Below, piece after piece: positions 22,930 to 34,640 of a stretch of 64,000 nt of DNA (position 1 is the first letter of the stretch; every line of letters begins with the position of its first letter). The stretch covers positions 14,339,791 through 14,403,790 of the forward strand of contig CM055207.1 in NCBI GenBank assembly GCA_029224185.1. Reading direction: 5' to 3'. A model generated the notes under the pieces. It worked only from the letters and a program-made list of their open reading frames with translations, was not told where the DNA came from and did not search any database. This stretch comes from Karalla daura (taxonomy: Eukaryota; Chordata; Actinopteri; Chaetodontiformes; Leiognathidae). A program made the translations under genes and the position numbers.

Positions 22930-23935
22930 TGTCTTCTGACGGCCACACACTCTTATACCTTCCCAGGACACCAAGTTGGTCATTCTCTAGGTGCGATCCA
23001 AGCTAGACACATTTACAGTTTCCATTAATGAGCTTTTTTTTTTCTGGTGCAGATTGCATTTTAATACCAGATATAAATGGGATCCAACTGACCTTTCCTT
23101 AGAAACTTACGGCAGCAGTAGAGAAGAGGCCCAGGGCGGCAGACATCCTCCGAATGTTAATCCACGCACTATAAGATGCTGTTCATTATGTGGCCGTGCC
23201 TCATTCTGCGGTTTGACTAAATTACTGTCATCAGCCTCTATTCAGTTACAATCCCTCAAGTATGTGAATGTGGACACCGCTGATAAAATACCATGCTTGG
23301 AGGCATAGATCTGGGCACTTATTTGACTGACTTTTTTGTGTAAGAGACCAAAAAACAATTGCAGCCATGTTCCATTGTCTCCATTGGGTCTTCTGTCGTG
23401 CACGTTTTGTCTGGCTCGCGTGATGAACCAGCGCGTCATTGAGTGAAAGGAGTGAGAAAATCCAAATGCAGTGGCATTTTTGGGGTAAAATGTTTAAAAA
23501 GCCAGCATGTTAACACGCTGCCTGAGACGAGTCTTTGTGTGGCGCGCTGCCGTGAAACCCGGAGCTGGAAATAATAGCTTGTGTGCAGCCAACTAACTGA
23601 TAAATAATGGTTTTTATGCAGGTGTGGGTGGATGAGAACGTCGTAATTGGGTAAAATTATGGTGTTGGGCCAGTTGGATAATTGATGACTGTGTGCACAT
23701 TCAGTGGATATCAGCGCCGAGCTGCACATCTCTGTACAGTGTGCCTGAAACGGTGCATCTCCCACCTGCAGCGGGATTTCCCAGGGATCATGGCGGCAGG
23801 AGGCGGGAGAAGGGGAATGGATGTAAAGATTATGAAACATCAACATGATTCAGAGCTTCAGGGAGGGAATTTTGGCGATTCTGTGATTCTAATTTTACAG
23901 CAGCGTGTGGGGTGGGACTGGTTCAGTCAGCACTT
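22930..23935. promoter_or_regulatory. Candidate conserved non-coding block
   Basis: Mostly repeat-free (one T-run near 23034-23043). It contains 'gcattttaataccagatat', 'gactaaattactgtcatc' and around 23550-23690 'aaataatagcttgtg', 'aactgataaataatggttt', 'gtcgtaattgggtaaaat' and 'ggataattgatgac'. The ATTA/TAATT content and ordered unique sequence look like enhancer DNA. No gene is supported; short frames here are incidental. Confidence 0.28.
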
Positions 23936-25210
23936 GTGAAGCACACTTTATGAACTTTCGCCTCCTAGTACAAAGCCACAAGAGGCCGTTCTTCTTTTTT
24001 TTTTATATCCTTTCGCCAACTGATCTGAGAAACAAAAGATTGATTCATTCCGGGTTATGGAGCCGAGACCACCTGCGTTTCAACCAAAGTGCGTTGCAGC
24101 ACACACGCCCTTTGTTTCCTCTCATCACAGAGAGAGAGAGTGACGGAGAGGAGCCCTGAGAGAGAAATGATGAAACATCTGGCCCTAGCTGCGCTGTATG
24201 GACTCTGGCTTTTGGACTTTGTTCTACCAAAACAAGAGGCGTTAAAAGAGCCACGGTGACCTGGGTGCCCCTCTGCGAGCCTGCGTCCGCTTGCGAGGGT
24301 GTATTTATTTGCGGCCGGTTGATTGGGCAACACACGGTCCACTTTCAAGCGGGAGGTGGGCTGCGCGGGCGGAATGGATGCAGAGGAGCAAATGAACGAC
24401 CGACCAAGCATCGACATCGGCGGCAGCGTCCGCAAAACATTTCATCCGACCACTGGGAGTTCGTCTTAATGGCACTAAATCCTCTGAGCAAAGAGTTCCC
24501 TCTTAAGATGTGGCCACAGAGCCGCGAGGGCAGCTTTTTGTTTTTTGCAAAGAACTGAAGAGAAGTTTTCATCTCGGAGGAGAAAAAAAAACAAACCGTC
24601 CCCGCCGTACGGATGGTAAATTGATAGGTGAGCGGGCAGCGGCGGCGTCTTGGTAACGGCGGGACGGCAGGGGGCAGAAATAACGCCGCCGTACAGCGCC
24701 GTGTTCAAAGCCTGGCGCCTCCTAAGTGGGATATGTTGTTGTTGTTGTTGACCGGGTGCAAAAACAAACAGAGAAAACGGATATGTGTTCCCGTTGACAG
24801 ACGCGAATCGCATGGGGCACAGCGGCCACGCTAGTTTCATTTCGTATAATGACCGTGAAGTTGGCTGTGTTTTTTTTTTTTATTCTTTCCGCCATTCAGT
24901 TTAGAAAAAAGGCATCGCCGACAAACAAGCCGTACTGGCTGAAGTAAAGCAATGTTTGCATGTTTGCATGGGCACAAGGTCAGCCTTGGTCTTTTTTGTC
25001 TTTTGTCTTTGTTGTCACTATGGCAACATGCAACTTTTAGAATGGGAACTCCAGAGGTTTATCGGAAACTACAGAAATCCTCTAATTGAATCAAATCACG
25101 CTGAATCTTCCGCATTGCAGGTCATCTAAACTGTAGGTCGCTCTTCTGAATATGACCGAAAGGAATTTGGAAAATTTTAAGGAAGAAAGACAACGGGGTG
25201 AGAGGAAGCA
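23936..25210. other. Unique non-coding sequence
   Basis: T-run at 23993-24004, A-run at 24583-24592, (GTT)n at 24735-24750 and T-run at 24869-24881. Frames of 100-126 codons on both strands lack recognisable domains. Confidence 0.6.
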
Positions 25211-25215
25211 AGGGA

Positions 25216-25250
25216 AGAGGAAGGAGAGGAGGAGGAGGAGGAGGAGGGAG
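25216..25250. repeat. (GGA)n purine tract
   Basis: 'gaggaggaggaggaggagga' within a longer purine-rich stretch from 25155 to 25255. Confidence 0.85.
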
Positions 25251-25850
25251 GCATCAATTAAATATGAACGCCAACCAGGGCGAGGGTTTCACTCTGTTTG
25301 TAACTGTAAATATTTGATAAGGCAAAAGACAACTCACTTAGTACACCACCATATGCCAACAATGGCTTGATGAGGTGCTAGGCATGGGGGAGGTGTGACG
25401 GGGCCACGCACACGCCTACACACACACATACGCACACACACACAAGCAGACCTGCGTGGTTGTGCACTGCTGTTGTGTCAGCGGAGTTTACAACCGTGCA
25501 GCATGACACAAACCAACTCAGAGCTGCCACGGCGGTCTGAGGCTGCAGAGCCGGGACCCCCGGGGCCGGACCCCTGTCCACCCCGCCGCTCTCAGGAGGG
25601 ACCGCACACCAGGCCCTGGCATCACTCACACCTCACCCCGCCGCCACCTGCTAACTACAGGCCCGGACGCCCTTCAGTGTCCCCATCCATCTCCCCCTCG
25701 CCCTCCCTCTGCCGGTTTCATTTTCCTTTTCCTCAGTTTTTGGCATTATCACAATACGGAGGGAGGTGTGGAGGGGGGGGGTTATTTTTAGCCACATGGG
25801 CGGCGTGGCTCTAAACATGGCAGCACCCATCGGTCGGTCAGCCCACGCCC
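25251..25850. other. Non-coding, C-rich sequence with CA tract
   Basis: A CA tract with interruptions at 25409-25446 and C-rich DNA at 25545-25730. The 139-codon frame at 25395-25814 is Pro/Ser-rich from composition. Confidence 0.6.
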
Positions 25851-25854
25851 TTGG

Positions 25855-26130
25855 TGCAGACTAAATATCAGCAATTACTGCTCGAGTGGCCATGAAATTT
25901 TGCACAGATCTCCACGGCACCCAGGGGACGGCTCTAATGACTTTTCTGATCCCCTGACTTTTTCGTCAGGCGACGCTCGCAGTTTGACATTTCGGGCTTG
26001 GGGCGGGATAACGATCTGACAGCTGTCGGATGGATTGCCGTGAAGGTCATTGTTTTAACATTGGGGATCCGCTCATTTCCATCCAGCACCGTCGCGTTTA
26101 ACTACTTCATTGGCCTCATTGATTTTTGTA
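25855..26130. promoter_or_regulatory. Candidate conserved non-coding element
   Basis: Contains 'gcagactaaatatcagcaat', 'tactgctcgagtggccatg', 'aaattttgcacagatctcc' and 'ctaatgacttttctgatcc'. It is unique and has no simple repeats over nearly 300 bases. Function is inferred from texture only. Confidence 0.25.
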
Positions 26131-26429
26131 AATCGATGCTGACGCTAGTAAGACGTTGCGACCGAGTTGGGGTGGGAGAAACAACAGACTGGGAAAATTA
26201 GGGGAACGTTCCAGAAAGTTTGTATTGTTCCACAGGGTAACAGGGTCATCGATGTCATGTGAGAGGATCACAACATGGTATCCATCCATCTATCCATCCA
26301 GGTCATCTCCCGCACCTCCTATATCAGGTCAGAAACATCTAAAACATTAAATCACCAGACTGCAGCCTTGAGTCACTGTTCTGCAATGAACTTATGTCTA
26401 CATTTAAGACAAATAAAGACGACCCAGGA

Positions 26430-26600
26430 CAGGTATTCCAGTTTCCTCCACAGTCTGTAATCATGCACACTTTAGGTTGGCTGGAGACCCCCAATGGCCC
26501 CTAGGTGTGAGTGTGCCTGTGTTCCCTGCCTTGTGTGCTGGAACTGGCTCCTGCACATCCCCCACGACACCATTAAGGCATAAAGCAGGTTAAGTTAAGA
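26430..26600 (+). mobile_element. Decayed tRNA-headed SINE-like repeat, copy 6
   Basis: Order 'tattccagtttcctccacag', 'gcacactttaggttggctgg', 'cccctaggtgtgagtgtg', 'tgttccctgccttgtgtg' and 'ctggaactggctcctgcac', then 'aaggcataaagcagg', is the sense order of the family from the middle to the tail. A 'tatccatccatctatccatc' word at 26279-26298 may be the tail of another copy in opposite sense. Confidence 0.65.
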
Positions 26601-27625
26601 AAAGGGATGATTAGACAAATTGAACGGACCTGTAACAGTGTTGGCGTGCGGGAACATCCTTTTATCTGTCTGCTTGTGGCCAGTATTTGTCTCTCAATGT
26701 CAGATTCACCTCCAAACAAAGTGTTTTGGATAAAGCGGCTGAGCAGCGGAGTTGAAACCCTGTCTGAACCGATTCTGTGAACTCTCCCTCCACTCTCAGC
26801 CTTTCATTCCACTTCTGGCGTCTCCCTCTCGCTGTCTTTCTTTCTCTCCTTCTCTCCCTCTGGTGTTCTCCTTCTCCCTCGCTGCCATTTATCCCCATCT
26901 CTTAAACCGCTTCTCGCTAATTACTTCGTTCTCGCGTCTCCTCCCTGTGATTAAATGACAGTGGATGTCTGGTCTTTTGATTCTCCTCCCCTGCCGCCGT
27001 GAGGGGTTCACAGTAACAACGGCGGCATTGTCTGACATTAAGCCGCTCGCACTTCCCGGGCCCCCACGTCGAAAGTGTCACTTCATTTAAGGCAAGTTGA
27101 CTAAGGAGCTTCTGCCACTGACTTTCTGACTGCTGCTGTCTGCTTTTATGTGACTTTGCACGTCAGACAAAATGCCTCTGAAAGGAAACCGGCACCAGAG
27201 CGACTCGGTGGTTAGGGTGGGAGGGGGCGGTCATTTAGCGGGCAGCAACAGGACATGTGAGACGCCTGCTGATTGTCCTGCAGATTATTGCGTGGTATTC
27301 TCAACTCTTCATGTCCCGCCTGTCCGGGGTGTGTGTTCCTTTAACGGCCGTCCACGAATATTACATGCATGGCGGAAGACGAAATGGGGGACTCACGGCG
27401 GAGCAGAGGGGGAGAGAGGAAATGTGGCAGGAGGTGAGGAAGGGAGGCGATAGGAGGGGAGATAGATGCAGGGTATGAAAAGAGAGGAACCGAAATTAAA
27501 GAAAGGACGGCTGATCAGAAGATGAGAGGATCAAAGATGACAATGAAACAAAACAGTGGGAAGAAGAGAGGGAGAGATTCAGAGAGGTAGAGCGGGGAAT
27601 AAATAAAACAAATGGGCGAGTTGTG
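26601..27625. other. Unique non-coding sequence
   Basis: CT-rich at 26780-26890, purine-rich after 27390. No recognisable gene. Confidence 0.6.
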
Positions 27626-27694
27626 GAGGCGAGGAGAGGATAGAGGGGAGAGGAGAGAAGAGGAGAGGAGAGGACAGGAGAGGAGAGGAGGGAG
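27626..27694. repeat. (GGAGA)n purine minisatellite-like tract
   Basis: Pentamer-like GGAGA/GAGGA units with single-base variants over about 70 bases, all purine on the plus strand except for isolated T and C. Confidence 0.85.
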
Positions 27695-27844
27695 CCAGTG
27701 GCCGGCGAGGATGTAGCATGAATGCTGATCAGGGGACGGTTTACCTATGCATGCTCAAATAGGCTGCTCTGCTCAGACTGAGGGAGCCTTGTTTATGGAG
27801 AGAGACCAAATCCTCCAATCAATCATGTATGAGGCAGAACACTT

Positions 27845-28045
27845 GTACACACACACTCATACACACTAATACACACACTCCTTCTTTCCTTACCCCGCCT
27901 CTGACACACACAAATCCACATCGCGGCATAAACACAAGCCACTCTGGAGACGTCACAGTGGGACACAAGGCACACATGACCACGTGTACAAACACACACA
28001 CACACACACACAGCAGCTCCTGCTCACACACACACACACACTCTC
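27845..28045. repeat. Interrupted CA-rich region
   Basis: Several CA runs (27847-27880, 27990-28012, 28023-28042) separated by unique bases. The frames crossing it (Thr-His or Cys-Val rich) are artefacts. Confidence 0.8.
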
Positions 28046-29870
28046 GCAGGGGGATCTAGATTATTTACTTACAGTACAGTACCTGCATTGTGGGGCCTTG
28101 GGGGGTCTCCGGTGTGCGTAGGTGTGTACGTAATAACACGGCACACAGGCTCTCTGCCTCCGTCTTTACCGAACACAACAAAACACACATACGCACACAC
28201 ACACACACACACGCAAACACTCACACGCAAACCAACAGAGAGATGATGTACACCTCGGCAGACGCTTACGCCGCAAATTCCCACCGCCACTCTCTCTGGC
28301 GTTAACTGCGGCCCCCTCTCGCTCCTGATGGAGCTCTGCAGTTGTTGCCTGCTGCGCCCGGCTGCAATTTACAGAGGAAAAATGGTGGGTGTCGAACAAA
28401 AAACAGAAAAAAAAACTTCTTTTGTTTTGCCGTTTTCCGAGCGTTACGTTTTGTATCGTTTCATTGCAAAGAAGGCGACGTGGGTAACCGCGTTGACAGA
28501 GGTCGCTCGTCTCAGCCGATGAGTCAGCGGGCTGCAGACAAAATGGATTCCAGTGCATTCTGAACTTTCAGCGGACGTGGGGAAGACAATGTGTCTGAGT
28601 TGCACAATAAGGGTGATGAGGAGCAAATGAGACACTTGTTTTGCCTTCCTGTTAATCGTATGTTTGTATGACTAACACTTTTTACAGTTTCTGTTTCTGT
28701 GAGCTTGTTAATGCTGGACAAAGAAAACCATCACATTTGAAAAGCCTCTCGCTATTTTCTTCTGTTTTTTTCTTGCCTTGTCTTTTTTTTCCTCTTCCCC
28801 TCGCTTAAATAACCTCGACGTCTGGTAATTTGAAATGTTGCCGCAAGCGAGACACTTGGTAGACGAGGGGCCACAAAGGGACAAAAATTACACTGCAGTT
28901 GATTTTTTTTTTTTTTAATTTTTAAAACTTTGCGGCTGAAAACAGCCTGTAAAAATCCAATATTCATTACTCATGTTAGTCGGATAGTTAAGAAGCCTGA
29001 TGAATCTCTCATGATGCTGCAACTGATTCTCAGTCAGGAGCCATTTCGTTTCGCCAAAAAATATGGATTTCAAAGCAGTCCATCCTGCACACGCACATGC
29101 CGCAACTGCAGATGGGAGATCCAGCTCAGCGTGCAGGATGGGGATGAGAGCTGCTCGATGGTGTGACTGGCAGAGGGATCGTTACCAGACAAAGTAAACA
29201 GATCCGAAGAAAAGTTCTCAACGAGAGGCAACTTCCACAGTTCCATGCATTGCTACGAGAGGTTGCATTTCGGTGTGAACGAAGGCCGCACTGTGACAGT
29301 GACAGTTTAGGAAATACGCTATTATAGATCAAATAAAAGGGACTGAAAGACTTGCGCCAAGTGTCTTTCAAATGCATTAAGAAACTGTGCATTTATGGTC
29401 CCTCTTTATTTAGTGCTCCCTTCGTCAGGAGGGTGTGGACAGTGTTGCTCCTCCGTAGCCGTATGTGTGTGTGTGTGTATATGTGTGTGTGAAGTCGCAA
29501 CCAGTGCTCCCTCTCTGGTCCCGGCTCTATGGAGGGCGTGTGTGTGTGTATATCAAATAGGGCTGGTTTTATCCCACCGGCCATGTGTGTACAGTAGGAC
29601 AAAGGTGTCAAACAGGCTGCCTTGGTGTATCAATCAGCCTTCCCCTCTCCCTCCCCGCTCTCTAATTTCTGTGATGCTGCAAGATGCTCGGTGACGGACA
29701 GTGTGACGGCGTAAACACGGGCGAGTTCGCGCAGCCCTTGCGTGCGCGCGCCCCGAGTCGCGCTGCGGGCCCGATATTAAAAACGAACCATCCGCTGATC
29801 GGCAGCGCACGTTCCCACCTACTCAAATCACGTCTCGTCCGCGTCCTGCAAGCCGTGCCACAGCTGTCAG
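28046..29870. other. Unique non-coding sequence
   Basis: CA tract at 28185-28213, A-run at 28398-28412, T-run at 28902-28916 and TG tracts at 29463-29491 and 29539-29549. No gene is recognised on either strand. Confidence 0.6.
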
Positions 29871-29872
29871 TG

Positions 29873-29937
29873 TATGTGTGTGTGTGTTTGAGAGAGAGAG
29901 AGAGAGAGAGGCTGAGAGAGAGAGAGAGAGAGAGAGG
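29873..29937. repeat. (TG)n followed by (GA)n
   Basis: TG units at 29873-29888, then (GA)n at 29890-29910 and again at 29914-29937 with a 'gct' break. Confidence 0.9.
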
Positions 29938-30001
29938 GCAGGAAGAGGGGCACTTCTCAATCTGACACTTCACAGCGTGTGAAATTTAATTAAAGCCGCC
30001 A

Positions 30002-30025
30002 CAGCAGCAGCAGCAGCAGCAGCAG
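30002..30025. repeat. (CAG)8 trinucleotide repeat
   Basis: Eight CAG units with no coding context visible. The open frames on both strands are short. Confidence 0.9.
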
Positions 30026-31075
30026 CGTGCACACATACACTCAGCTGTGCACACAGAACTTTCCCCTGCAAAAACGTCGATGCGGCCCCGGGTCCTTCAC
30101 TAGGAGCCTGTTGTCTCGCATAAAATACAAATGGGCTTTTCCTCTCCTTCATCCCTCAGTAAGTATTTGTCTGCTTTTCGGGTGACCATGGTGGCCACCT
30201 GGGTTACTTTTCAGTCTCTGGAAGACCCAGTAGAGCTGTTTTCAGAGCTCAACCTAAATATCTATGTGACATAAGCAGTACCCAATTAAAAGGTTCAACA
30301 ACCCAGGGTGAGGTCAACTCGGACGTCGGTAAAGACTCGAACATGGATCGTTAACGCCAACAGTCACGAGCACGCTCGTATCTCACAATGGAAAGAAAAT
30401 CAACGACTGCTCCGCAATCCAGCTTTGAGACACTTAACCCCCAGCGACTCCTGTGGAGCTGGTCAGTAGCCAACAATTACGCCCAACAGTGGATGGCTGA
30501 GTCATGGCCGAGACCATATGTCTCTCAATGGCGGGCGCAGGTCACTCAGCACAAGCCGGAACAGAAAGGAAAGACTCTTCAAGTGAGCATTCACGTCCAT
30601 GCGGTTTGCTCTAAGACTGCAGCTCTATGACATATTACTTGAGGTTTTCTGGACTTTCATTCACCGATGTATCTGATTTGTACCTCAATGGTGTCAATGG
30701 TCTCTCACATAGACATAGTAGGGTGAATGGAGGAAATGCACTCTTTCTACTGTAGGTTTCCTGTCCATCACAGAGACACGCACACTATTCACTCTTAAAA
30801 AAAAAAGGACACAGAAATGCTTTTGCCGCACATGCACTCGTCATACATTACATGCGCCATTACAGCACATGTGGGGCATGACATCGTTGAGGTACAGACA
30901 GAGCTGTGTTCAGTGGCTGAGCCTCACTCCCGTTTTGGTACGTAAAGCCGTTACCCAATAAATCACATTTCAAGTGTGCTTTTGAAATGTTCGTGCTCTG
31001 TGCAGGTGCCAGGGCTGCCACGGACAGCGCCGAGAGGTGCTATCTGCCTGTCCGCCGAATGAGCTTTGCCCTTTA
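30026..31075. other. Unique non-coding sequence
   Basis: No gene. A possible remnant of the SINE-like family on the minus strand lies at 30765-30800 ('ctgtccatcacagagacac'). An A-run is at 30798-30808. Confidence 0.55.
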
Positions 31076-31079
31076 GTTC

Positions 31080-31640
31080 GTTATTTTTGGGCGCGAGCGG
31101 CGCGAAGGTGGCGGCGCGGGGTGCGACAAAGAGGCACGAGTGGGAGGGCGTGCGGCGAGGCGTTTCTGGCGCGCGTTCCCGAACGGACGAGGACGTTTGG
31201 GTGATCCCAAAGCCCCGGGCAGCGATGCGGGGGGGGTGACGTCTGCAAACGGCTCACCTCCACTTTCAGCGGCACTTCGTGGGCCGGCGCGGCTGACGGG
31301 AGCCGATGTGACACGGCGGAGAGGCGCCGCCGCCGCGGCACAAATGCGAAGCGACGCGGGGAGGAAACGCGTCGCCTCCTCCGGAAAGACAGGGCCTTTA
31401 ATTATTAGTGTGCACGGGCGACGTGAGAGAGTGGGGGGGGGGGGGGGGGGGGGGGGGGGGGGCTGAGGCCGGTCAGGTGACGGTGGCGGCATCGATCCGG
31501 AGCGAGCGCACGCACGCTGCATCAAACTGTCTTTTCCGCGCTCTGACAAACGGGTCGCCCCGGCCGACGCACCCCCCTGCCCTTTGCGACACGTCCGTGT
31601 GATGACGGGCTGCCTCGGCCTCAGGTGTGAGCGCCGCTCC
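31080..31640. promoter_or_regulatory. CpG island candidate with 30-G run
   Basis: CpGs are very frequent from 31080 to 31640 ('gggcgcgagcggcgcgaagg', 'gaggcgccgccgccgcggc'). The 240-codon minus-strand frame at 31073-31795, the longest in the window, is Pro/Ala/Arg-rich. Its two proline runs are translations of the G-run and the GGA repeat, so I do not call it a gene. Islands of this density in vertebrates usually remain unmethylated and often mark promoters or Polycomb targets. No TATA box or first exon could be identified. Confidence 0.4.
31433..31462. repeat. Poly-G run, 30 bases
   Basis: Thirty consecutive G within the CpG island. Strong G-quadruplex potential and likely length polymorphism or sequencing error. 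Confidence 0.95.
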
Positions 31641-31672
31641 GCCCCGTAGGGATCCTTGGCGTCGTGGTGTGA

Positions 31673-31707
31673 AGGAGGAGGAGGAGGAGGAGGAGGGGGG
31701 GGGGGGT
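31673..31707. repeat. (GGA)n followed by G-run
   Basis: About seven GGA units running into about a dozen G. Confidence 0.9.
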
Positions 31708-31719
31708 CTGTGTCTGTGC

Positions 31720-33720
31720 GCAGCAGCCGTGCCATCGCTGCCTCTGTCCGTTCGCAGCGTCCGTCTGTCCCCCTCCCGCTGTTTCCATTTTCCATGTTTG
31801 TTTTCCAAAGCTGCCACAGCCCAGCGTTGGGCTGAAAAAGAGATGAAAATGAAAGAGTGGAAAGAGAAAGAAGCCATGGCGTTTATCTCAGCGTACCCTT
31901 GACTTTCTCTCTCACCGTCGGCGTCGGCCTCGTCTCGCGGCGGCTCTTCACCCGCTCGTCCAAAGTCACATCGGGTCGGGCGGATTTAACCCTTCAGGCC
32001 GGGGTCCTCGCCGACGAGGCACCTGCAGATAAGGACCCTTTTAGCTCTTGCAATTTCCTGAGGCTTCCTCCTTTAAAATTCCCCTCAGTGGCTTCACAGT
32101 CGCTTCTCATGCTCCGTGTCACCACTGGCAGGACGGGCTTTAGGTGGCTTATGTAACAGCCCATTAAGTTTGCCGAAGGAATGGCCCGTATTGCCTGAGA
32201 GGCTGCAGCAGACACCTCCAGATAAGTAATGTCAGAAACGGGCTGGGACTCAGACCCCCCCCCCCTCCCCCCCTCCCCCTCCTCCTCCTCCACCCCGTAC
32301 ATCTTTTATGGAACATTACACTGAGTGAGGAGATGACCTAATTTGAATTGATTTGGCATATATTTGTACTCAGGAGAGCACACACAGAGACATGCAGACA
32401 CAAAGAAACGCATTCACATACACACACACAGAGCTCGAAGACACACATACTCAATCAAAGCTAATCTAGGTCTCTCTGCTTGTATCCTACCCAGCTGTAG
32501 CTGCAGATCTTTGGCAAAATCTCCCATGTTTTCAGCTGAATAAGCTGCAGCTTGATTACGCTGCGTTCTCCGTCTCCCACCCCCCACCCCCTCCCCCCCG
32601 AAGCACCTCACCCCTCCATCCCCATGCGTATTAATGAGGCTGCCCGTACTTGCTGAAACCTCTCCCCATATTGTTGTTGTGCAGTTCATGGTCCAGTGGG
32701 CCACTGGCCTGCAGATGTAATTGTTTTAATTTGCTAACTGTACACTCCCTCAATTAGCACCAAAGCAGAATTCTGTTTTATTTCCTCCGCCCAGCGTGGC
32801 GGGGGAAAGCAGCCTTCTCGGAGCAGCGCGCGGCGCGGTGTTCACAACAAACGCGCGCTCGCACGCTGGCTCGAGCAACGTACATCTGTGGACTCTCCTC
32901 GGTGTGTGTGCTCGGTCCGATGCGCTGTGTTCCTCTGTAATCCCAGCGTTTTCTGCTCTCCTGCTCTGTCAAGGTTTCCCTCACTGCGCATTCTGTTTAA
33001 TTAGTGAGCTCTGGAACTGGCCTTTGGCGGCATGCTGCTTATTACTGCATTGTGTGTGTTCGTGAAAACACTTTTGAGGACACACTCATTCTTGGCCTCA
33101 AGTTAACTCTATATTTTCACGTGTGTGCAACTTGCCCATATTTATTTCACTGCAAACGCGGGTGAACTCCAAAAGCCTTTAATCTGCCGTTCCTTCCCTC
33201 CACAACACTTACAGAGATGAGAAGATATTTCCTGCATAATGGACCCTTCAGCAGTAATCGCGTTTCACCTACGCCCCTCAGAGCCTTATTAGAAGTTGCC
33301 ACGCAGCGAGCCACACTCGTCAAAGACTTCGGGCCACTTTGACTTCATCGCGTGGCGGGGGAGGTTGCCTGATGGTAAATCTTATTGGAAAACCTGTCGG
33401 CTAAATGGCTAAAGGTGAAAGCGGAAATGGTATGGACTGGCCCGGGCAAGAAGACCGGAGGTCTAGCGTTACTTTGACAGCCACTAGAGGCACATTTATG
33501 GCCCTCCGGGAGAGTTCCTCTGTGGCTCCCAGTGTTGCAGCTCCACTGGTGTGTCTACTACTACTACTACGTGTCAGCCTGCTGGCCCGTTGGATGTCGG
33601 CTGTTTGCGGGCCCTAAATATCTTTTTTAAGCTCCCCGATACAGCAGAGTTATTGGCGGGCCTTCGTTCTCGCTTTACTGCCACTGCAGTGGAATAAATC
33701 GTCGGCATGTACAATGTGTG
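31720..33720. other. Unique non-coding sequence with possible regulatory segments
   Basis: C-rich tracts at 32256-32290 and 32578-32605. The parts 32145-32250 ('taacagcccattaagtttgc') and 33190-33330 ('cctgcataatggacccttc') are unique, low-repeat and could be conserved elements. A (CTA)n stretch is at 33555-33569. No gene is seen. Confidence 0.5.
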
Positions 33721-33722
33721 CT

Positions 33723-33749
33723 CCCCCCCCCCCCCCCCCCCCCCCCCCC
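33723..33749. repeat. Poly-C run, 27 bases
   Basis: Twenty-seven consecutive C. The 'Gly9' in the minus-strand frame is its translation. Confidence 0.95.
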
Positions 33750-33825
33750 TCCATTGGCATTTATCAGTCTCGCTAATGCTACACAAATCAGTTCTGCTCT
33801 TTGTGTTCCACGAAGCAGCAGAGCG

Positions 33826-33880
33826 GTGGGACGGTGGTGAGCACGGCTGACTGCAGAGCTCGGGATACGTTCCAGTCACA
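33826..33880 (+). mobile_element. SINE-like repeat head fragment, copy 7
   Basis: 'ggtgggacggtggtgagcac', 'ggctgactgcagagctcg' and 'ggatacgttccagtc' resemble the tRNA-like head of the family in sense orientation, but divergence is high. Confidence 0.35.
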
Positions 33881-33889
33881 GGATAGGGA

Positions 33890-34394
33890 CCACAGAACAA
33901 GTTCCAGCTGAAGACATGATTGGTTCAGATTAGACGATAGTTTAGATAGTTAGTTTTACTTGTCCTGAGTCCAGTTCTCTGTTCCCCCACCCACACGTCC
34001 ACAGTCAGCTCCTATTCCTCTTGTGCCTCCTCGTGTGTTTGATTAAAGTGACTTCTTGGATTCTCTAATTATGTTCGCAGTCCAGTGTTCCATGTTTCCA
34101 TGTTTCCATGCTCCTGTTTCTCTTTGGTCTCTTTCTCCATTCCTCCATTACCCTGGTTGTATCTTGTTTTCCACATCTCCTCCACCCCAAGTTTCTATTC
34201 TATCTTCACATTTTTGCCTTTACATGCATTTTTCCTCTTCTGGCACTTTGTTCAGCTCTGCTTCCGTGTCGTTATCGGCCTTGTGTTAAAGCTACTTTTT
34301 TTTGTTCGGATATCTAGGTCGGAGTTGTTCCTCCGTTTGGGTCTCTTTAAAGTCCACCTCATAACACACCACAGAGTGTAATCTCACTCCTTCA
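33890..34394. other. Unique non-coding sequence, T/C-rich
   Basis: Pyrimidine-rich sequence with 'tttccatg' three times at 34090-34112. No gene. Confidence 0.6.
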
Positions 34395-34640
34395 TCATGG
34401 CCAATTAATTAAGTGGTAATGTTCGAGCACCAACTGTCTACAGTACAAACTGTGTGAGGCTGTAGAGACTGAATTAATTTAACACACAAATGTTAATCAG
34501 TGAATAAAATACTAGAGAATTGACGTGATTATGCCAGATAATAATCATCCACACAGCGGCTAATCACTGCAGAAAATGTCAAAGAAGCGGAGCAATGGTA
34601 TCCGTGTTTCTGACTCCCCGTACATCAGCCAGTGTAATCA
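34395..34640. promoter_or_regulatory. Candidate conserved non-coding element
   Basis: Contains the composite TAATTAAGTGG at 34406-34416, in which TTAAGTGG matches the NK-2 type homeodomain consensus. It also has 'gactgaattaatttaacac', 'gttaatcagtgaataaaat' and 'gccagataataatcatcc'. It is repeat-free and AT-rich with few CpGs. This is one of the more enhancer-like stretches of the window. Confidence 0.35.

Noticed and set aside
30002..30025. (CAG)8 as a polyglutamine-coding exon
   Set aside because: Flanking frames close quickly and no splice context is visible.
30300..30400. Possible SINE-like head on the minus strand ('gactcgaacatgg')
   Set aside because: Only one weak B-box-like word matches; the surrounding order does not follow the family.
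31073..31795. 240-codon minus-strand frame as a gene
   Set aside because: Its proline runs are translations of a poly-G run and a GGA repeat, and the remainder reflects CpG-rich composition. No known domain; competing frames on the other strand.
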